Positions 58,627 through 64,000 of a stretch of DNA of 64,000 bases are shown in pieces. How positions within the stretch are numbered: position 1 is the stretch's first letter; the number at the start of each line of letters is the position of its first letter. A program made the position numbers and the translations under genes. The notes below the pieces were generated by a model that was given only the letters and a program-made list of their open reading frames with translations, was not told the origin of the DNA and did no database searches. The stretch is from NCBI GenBank assembly GCA_029891345.1, contig CM056998.1:172632332-172696331 (forward strand), given 5' to 3'. This DNA is from Dryococelus australis (Eukaryota > Arthropoda > Insecta > Phasmatodea > Phasmatidae).

Positions 58627-59401
58627 ATTAACAAAATAGTTTATCTTGTTCGAACACACTCAGGTAAACAGTTTTCGGGAAATCCAGGCGGAAATTTCAA
58701 AGCAGAAGCTAAGTAGCCTGGAAGGTAGGCAACACACGGACGTCTCTATAAGCCCATCCGTAAAAATGTTTTTACACTTCTTGTAGACAGTATGATAAGT
58801 GCATTTACTTTTGTAAATGTGTAATATTGTAATGTAATGTTTCAATACATTCGTTGACTTGTATCTGCGTTGTGTTCCATTTTGCAATCATTGCCACTTG
58901 TTTTCTCGCGTGCGCCTCTAGTGCTGCACAATACTCAGATTAACGCGTCGTGATCATTCGTTAATGCAACTCACCCGTAGTCAAACCTAACACAATACAC
59001 TTTTACGAATTCAAAGTAATTAATAAAGAGGGCTATTTGTTTCCCAATCACGTATTTTTCGGTCGCAAGTCCTGTGTATAGTGGGTCGGCTACCTGTCCC
59101 GCCACTCACTTCCGGCTTTGAAACGCCCACATGGATTTCGCGAAGACGTTTGGATTTCGCGAAGACGTTCCACTTCCAACAGGACGGCCTTTTCTGTTAA
59201 TTTGGGCTTGCCGATTCATAATTTGTCTTTAAAAAAATTGTTTACAGCTCAGTGTTACAAAGTTTTATGCTGACATAGGGCTGCAACTCCCGTTCACTTA
59301 ATTAAGGAGGATATCATAAGCAACCAAGTTTTCAAAGATATAAAATTTCCGTCATACAAATCACTATTCGCCGATATTTTACTTAGTTGTAGCCTAAGTA
59401 A
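58627..59401. other. No gene recognised
   Basis: Contains a short direct repeat TTTCGCGAAGACGTT (two copies, ~59,136-59,169). No coding or RNA feature seen. Confidence 0.45.
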
Positions 59402-59677
59402 AGGCTGTTCGTGGTAAAGTGAGAATTTCTTATGTCTTGCTTACTATCTACTTGTATGCACATAGTGTATTATTTCGCCATTTATAGAATTAATATTGCC
59501 ATCGACTTGGTCACTTTATTGATGCATCAGTCAAGAAAAACTGTGAAATTATTTAAAATTAAATATTTTACTAATGTTCTGATGCTCTACATTTGGGTCA
59601 ATTAAAATAACCAGAGCGTAAACGAAATAATTATAATATTCACAAGTATTTATCTAACAGTTTTTACGCGACAATGT

Positions 59678-60655
59678 CTTGCAACTCAGCCCCTTATGTC
59701 CATAATGTGAGTTTTACGAAAGTTTTCTCTCGGGTCCGTGGCAATTACTCGTTGAGAATGAGCAGTGCGTTGAATGTAAATGTACGTCAGGGTAGGTAAG
59801 TTCTTTGGCTTCATGTTTCACACACGATCTCGTCGTCCTGACGTCATCAGGCCGCAGTTGGAGCCGCGCTGCGAGCCTCTGACTCCGAGTGGTTTAGTAA
59901 AGATCGCTGTAGCGACCTAACGGCTCATCAAGTCAAAGAAATTCTGGTGCCAGTTTGTGCGTAAAGAAAACTAATTAAAAACATAACCAAGAATCATAAA
60001 CAATAAACATATATAGTGACTTTCTAAACAATAATAGTTTCCTTTGCAGATTACAAGCCATAATAGTAAAAAAAAAAAAACCTACCAGCTAGGCAAAAAT
60101 GACACTAATAGTATTAACAACATGAGCAGTGCTCGATAAAAAATCTAAAACTGAAAGGATGACTCGGCTACCTCAGTCTATTCCGGAGTTATATGAAGAA
60201 GAAGTTGACAATTCTACGCAACACCGAAATGAGGACGTGGCGGTTGCGTCATCACCACATGACACATCACGTGACGAACTTAAGACTAAACAACAACGAC
60301 AAAATCAGCGCAAACGCAAAAAGCACCAAGATAGATTGCAACTAGTCAGAGAATTAAATGCAAAACGAAGGAAGAAGTCGATAGACACGTCTCCAACAAG
60401 TACATGAACGACGTTTCAGCCCGACACGACTCAGCGATACGAGCCACCAATGACATTTCAGCTAGACACATCTCAGCCGGACACGCCTCAGCCAAAAGAG
60501 CAGGATTCTGCATCTGAAACAATGAAGAAGCCCCCGATGACTTCCGCAGAACGATCCAGAGAATACCGTACATAATTTTGTTTCCTCTCAGCGACCATAC
60601 ATGTTGTCACGTACAAATACCTATGGCCGTGTAGTCGACACAGCCCACCCCCGTG
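59678..60655. mobile_element. ~1-kb insertion inside M1 copy H
   Basis: Unrelated to M1. It begins CTTGCAACTCAGCC and ends CCCACCCCCGTG. There is no inverted repeat or poly(A) tail at either end. It contains the basic frame at 60,129-60,407. The apparent long, imperfect target duplication would suit a retroposed or LINE-type insert, but the coding style hints at a Helitron-like N-terminal segment. Class unresolved. Confidence 0.45.
60129..60580 (+). pseudogene. Basic, coiled-coil-like frame with SAERSREYR motif, broken
   Basis: 60,129-60,407 encodes 92 residues: an acidic start (ELYEEEVDN), then a strongly basic helix-like run (KQQRQNQRKRKKHQDR, ELNAKRRKK). After the TGA at 60,405 a further reading has QPDT/QPK repeats and TSAERSREYR before a stop at 60,571. 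Repeated basic segments with an AERxREYR word are common near the N-terminus of insect Helitron or other element proteins. This is recalled, not checked. Confidence 0.35.
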
Positions 60656-60812
60656 TTTTTATTCAACGTTAGATCATGGAAGTACTTTCCCTCCGTTGTT
60701 ACCAACTTTACTGGGCACATGTCAGTCGGCGTGCCTGCTAAAATATATGCAGGTAGGGGCAGTGACATTTTTCAAAGGTTCATTTCAAAAGTGCTCACCT
60801 GGCTTGAACATA

Positions 60813-62599
60813 GTATACTTTCTGAGATCAATACATAGTACAAAAGGAAGTCCCTGGCGCGCATCTGGCTGTCTGTATGACTGCTCTAATCTCGAGAACC
60901 ACTGAACGGATGCGGATGCGGTTTTTACCGTTATAATATGCATTTATTGTGAAAGGTTTATGTGTATTAAAATTTTCCCTAGCATTTATAGGAGCTGAGC
61001 ATTAACGGTATTAGTGAATGAAGTCGGGAAAAAAATTTGCCGCCAGCGCCCTCTCATGGAAGACGCTGTTTAATCCTTTAGAGATATAACAAATTCATGT
61101 ACGAAAGAACTGTGTAAAAGTAAATGATTCACAAATACGTCACCGGTGGCATATATATCTTTAATATATAAGTAGTAATAATTGTATTTACAATTTAAAT
61201 TACGCAATAAAAACCAACGTAAAACTCACTGTCTTTTCTAAGCATAAAGAACTTAATCTTTATAAATAATAATTAATTCATAATTAAACTTTTTAATGTA
61301 GTTAAGAAATGTCCTTTACATTATACAATTATCGCCATTAATTTAAAAGTTATGAAAAGTTTTGTAAAAAATTAATTTTTAAAATCAAAACGCTATATGT
61401 GGGAGGGGGGTGGCAGCGCAGGGTGTGGTGATACGTAGACAAGAGAGGTGCAAGGAGGGAAGGTGTATGAGGCGACCGCAGGGCAGGCAGAAAAACTAAA
61501 TTGTACCCGGTCGAAACTGGCCCGGATCGCTAGTTTTCAAATAAAAGCATTTGAAACTTGACATTCGGGGGCGAATATCTCCCATAATAATCGCTTAATG
61601 GAAAAATGGCACATACGTTTTCTCCATATACTTTCGTATGAAGTAACCCGCCAGAATTTGTCGGTGTTATTTAAAAACATTCCGTACACATATTTTGCAA
61701 AAACTTCTCGTCTGTATGTAACAAAATACGTGGTTCGGGTTTCTGAAACAACAAGCTAATTAAAATTTGTCTCCGCTGGGGAGAAATTTTTTTTTACATA
61801 ACCTGAATAAAATTTGGTTATAAATAAAAAACGACAAAGTAATAATGAAGTGATGCCCAAAATACGTTTGATAACACAAGTAATAGTCATGGTGGCCTAT
61901 GTACATGCGGCCGCCTGAAGACGTGCAGTTCTGTTCGCCTTAGTGATATGCAACTTACTGTGCACGCAGGTACGTGAAGTTGCTGACACCCGGTGTTGTA
62001 TTGATAAATTCAATTTCAACTAAAACATGGCTGGAATTTGGACGCATAGTTTAAAAAAAAACTCTGCTTGCAAATGAAGCAAACAGATGAGTGGGATGTT
62101 CGTAGACAATATATTCAGGCATTCAAAATCATTTTCGTTACAAAATTTACAACGAAAATACAGATCTGTTTTCATCGTCATCTATTATTGAGACACAATT
62201 AATGTAATCAAATGATACCAAAAAACATACCAAAAAATTGTGGCCGAAGTTCAATATATCCAAAAAATTTGTCAGTTCACAAAATTCGTTTACAGAAAAA
62301 CCTGAGTGTAACAGTTGTAATGCTCTGGCAGAACACTGCCATTAACTTTGAAGCTAGGTGAACATTTTCTTAATAACTAAAAAATGAGGAAATATTTCTA
62401 CAACTAGGTGTGTTTCACGAATGAGCATGCCACTTACACGCAACTTTAGGCCGACTTTCCGAAGAACAGAAAGGCTTACGAGATCAGTTCCCTGCCTGCG
62501 CGTTTGTTTGTGCGTGTGTTTCCCCTCCTTAAATATTTCGTACACGTGAAGAGAATTTCAGCAAACTCAATACTCTTGTCGAACTTAGTAAGGGAATCC
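60813..62599. other. No gene recognised; part of an unclassified repeat at its start
   Basis: 60,840-61,080 has GTCTGTATGACTGCTCTAATC, CTCGAGAACCACTGAACGGA and TGCGGATGCGGTTTTTACC, a run type seen in dispersed insect repeats (often Helitron-associated, by memory). The rest is AT-rich with a G-rich patch at ~61,400-61,490. Confidence 0.35.
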
Positions 62600-64000
62600 G
62601 ACATTTATAATCTTGGATGATACCGAATGGTTACTCTCAAAGTGGCGGCCATTGGTTAGAATCTCGGGTGCTAATGTCATGCCACTGGAACAATTCGAAC
62701 CAATTCTAACCAAAATTTGTACGCTTATAAAGCATCACGTGGGCATTGAATTTAAAGTTGAATATTATTATTACTACGCCATTTTGGGAGGTACGTCTAC
62801 ATGAAAAACAAAGGTTTTAAGTAATATATCGTAAACGACTGAAACGATTCACGCCAAATAAAACTGTTAGTCCATATAAACATATGATAATTTAAAACTA
62901 TAAGGCACTTGTTTTAGAAATGCCGGCCGTACAAATATTTCTGGGTTATTTAATATACCATACCGTTCTGCCAATTTCGACAACATCGTGTATTCTGAAA
63001 GTATATATTACAACATTGCCATATATGCCAACACATAGCCACACTTGTCCTCCATTTGATAGTGACACGTAATGAAATTAAGTTTACATGTCACATCTCA
63101 GGAACAATAAACCCATTGTTACCTAATTTGGAAAACAAGTGGTTTTATATTAGGGTACAAAAACTTTAGACATTTTAACTGGACTAGGCACTAATTTTCA
63201 AAATGATGACCATATAAACGTTCTAGCTTAGAATGTTAAATTTATGACGCAATGTAACCAATTCCAATTTAACTTAGTAAACTGACAGAAGCTATTACAA
63301 ACTGTCAAATATGTCTTTAACGAGACTCAATTCTCCGCCATTTTGTAAAATAGCCTCACAGAATGAAAGATATGTTTATCGTAATATATCGGGGAAAAAT
63401 TAATCCATTTATACAGATTTTGGCTAAGAAGTCTCACTAAGGAAATATATATTAATTTTTATGGTTTAAGTGGGCAAACCATTTATTTTCAGAGCGGCAG
63501 CCATATAAGCATTTTAGTTTAGTATACTTTCTTTACACATCTACGAAACTAATAATTAATTAAATTTGTATTGTTGCAGTATCTATGCAAGCATCAAATG
63601 AACTAATACATAAACGCTTATCTCCGCCATTCTATAATATATACACAGCATGGAAAATTAAATTATTATATCATTATTATATCCTATTTCAGGAAACAAT
63701 TTTTTATTCTCACCAAATTATTGCGACATGGTATACTTTTGCAGTCCATCGAAATTTATGTGATTTATGGGGTTTGTCCTATATTTTCGAAATACCAGAC
63801 AAGTAAATATTTTTGTTTAGTATGCCATATGTTCCAAACAATTCATACCGAACTTTATAAGTTGGCAGATTCTATGATAATCATCTAGATGTGCTTATTG
63901 TTAGTCTTTTAAGAAACTCGTCATTAAAAAAAATTGAGTTTTTATGCCATATGTCAGGAAACAATAAACTGATTCCCACCAAATTTTACATACAAATAGT
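62600..64000 (-). repeat. Degenerate satellite (same family as 12.5-15.3 kb), minus orientation
   Basis: CGCCATTTTG-type words recur at ~62,777, ~63,050, ~63,335 and ~63,622, with intermediate, weaker copies (~62,915, ~63,200, ~63,491): a period near 140 bp. TGTCACATCTCAGGAACAAT (63,091) and TGTCAGGAAACAATAAAC with GATTCCCACCAAATTTTA (63,950) are the reverse complement of the GGTTCCCGAGATATGACA and AAATTTAGTGGGAATTC words of the first array. It runs off the window end. Short frames here are chance. Confidence 0.75.

Larger units (their letters stand above)
59402..60812 (+). mobile_element. Miniature transposon M1, copy H, split by an insertion
   Basis: The left part 59,402-59,677 (AGGCTGTTCGTGGTAAAGTGAG; GCATCAGTCAAGAAAAACTGTG) and right part 60,656-60,812 (TGTTACCAACTTTACTGGGC; TCAAAAGTGCTCACCTGGCTTG) are consecutive M1 sequence. 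The ~17 bp at the break (TTTTTAYTCRACG-like) occur at both sides, suggesting a target duplication made by the insert at 59,678-60,655. Confidence 0.8.

Overview
This window reads as intergenic DNA from a large, repeat-rich insect genome. The evidence is a proper tRNA-derived SINE family with a G-T-G-G-C-T-G-A-G-T-G-G-type head, many AT and GT/GA microsatellites, TA-, TTA-, TTAA- and 8-bp-duplicating DNA transposon relics, mariner and RAG1-like transposase fragments, and an R1-type LINE tail. There are no operons, ribosome binding sites or long intact reading frames. I suspect a polyneopteran insect (stick insect, cockroach or locust type), but order or species cannot be proved from sequence reading alone. 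I found no intact host protein-coding gene. Almost every open frame in the window is chance.

Layout. 1-1,300: an interrupted miniature transposon (family M1, ends GGCTGTTCACGG). 2,979-3,500: first copy of a 520-bp dispersed repeat. 3,932-7,210: a 1.6-kb tandem duplication with GA runs and GC-rich subrepeats. 8,613-12,520: a broken zinc-finger frame, then a very AT-rich block of broken frames (10,689-12,480) that looks like a decayed mobile element or endogenous virus. 12,540-15,330: a degenerate satellite with a fresh 4 x 77-bp amplification. 16,200-31,060: scattered M1 copies and a shorter related family (M2), one M2 sitting inside an M1, plus the second copy of the 520-bp repeat. 31,171-31,760: two opposed SINEs. 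32,239-33,975: a foldback repeat, a Harbinger-like MITE (TSD TTA) and a mariner transposase fragment. 34,060-35,430: another degenerate tandem array split by a solo LTR. 37,690-38,235: a GC-rich patch. 38,623-39,945: a tRNA-like core inside arrays of a palindromic word. 41,940-43,753: a RAG1-like transposase pseudogene. 46,000-47,394: an R1-type LINE 3' end followed by an unrecognised frame. 53,281-53,815: a second Harbinger-like MITE. 53,940-56,235: a tRNA-like/palindromic-word element split by a hAT element with an exact 8-bp duplication. 56,816-57,470: another tRNA-like/palindromic-word element. 58,320-58,622: a piggyBac-like MITE. 59,402-60,812: an M1 copy split by a roughly 1-kb insertion. 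62,600-64,000: the same satellite as at 12.5-15.3 kb, in the opposite orientation.

How it fits together. The window is a stratigraphy of insertions. Nesting gives relative ages: M2 into M1 at 26 kb, hAT into the tRNA-like element at 54.6 kb, LTR into the tandem array at 34 kb, and M1 into a tRNA-like element at 29.7 kb. The most interesting items are the RAG1-like transposase relic, the repeated architecture of a tRNA-like core flanked by arrays of a short palindrome (four copies, two different words), and the unidentified AT-rich coding block at 10.7-12.5 kb. All identifications were made by eye. No database was searched.
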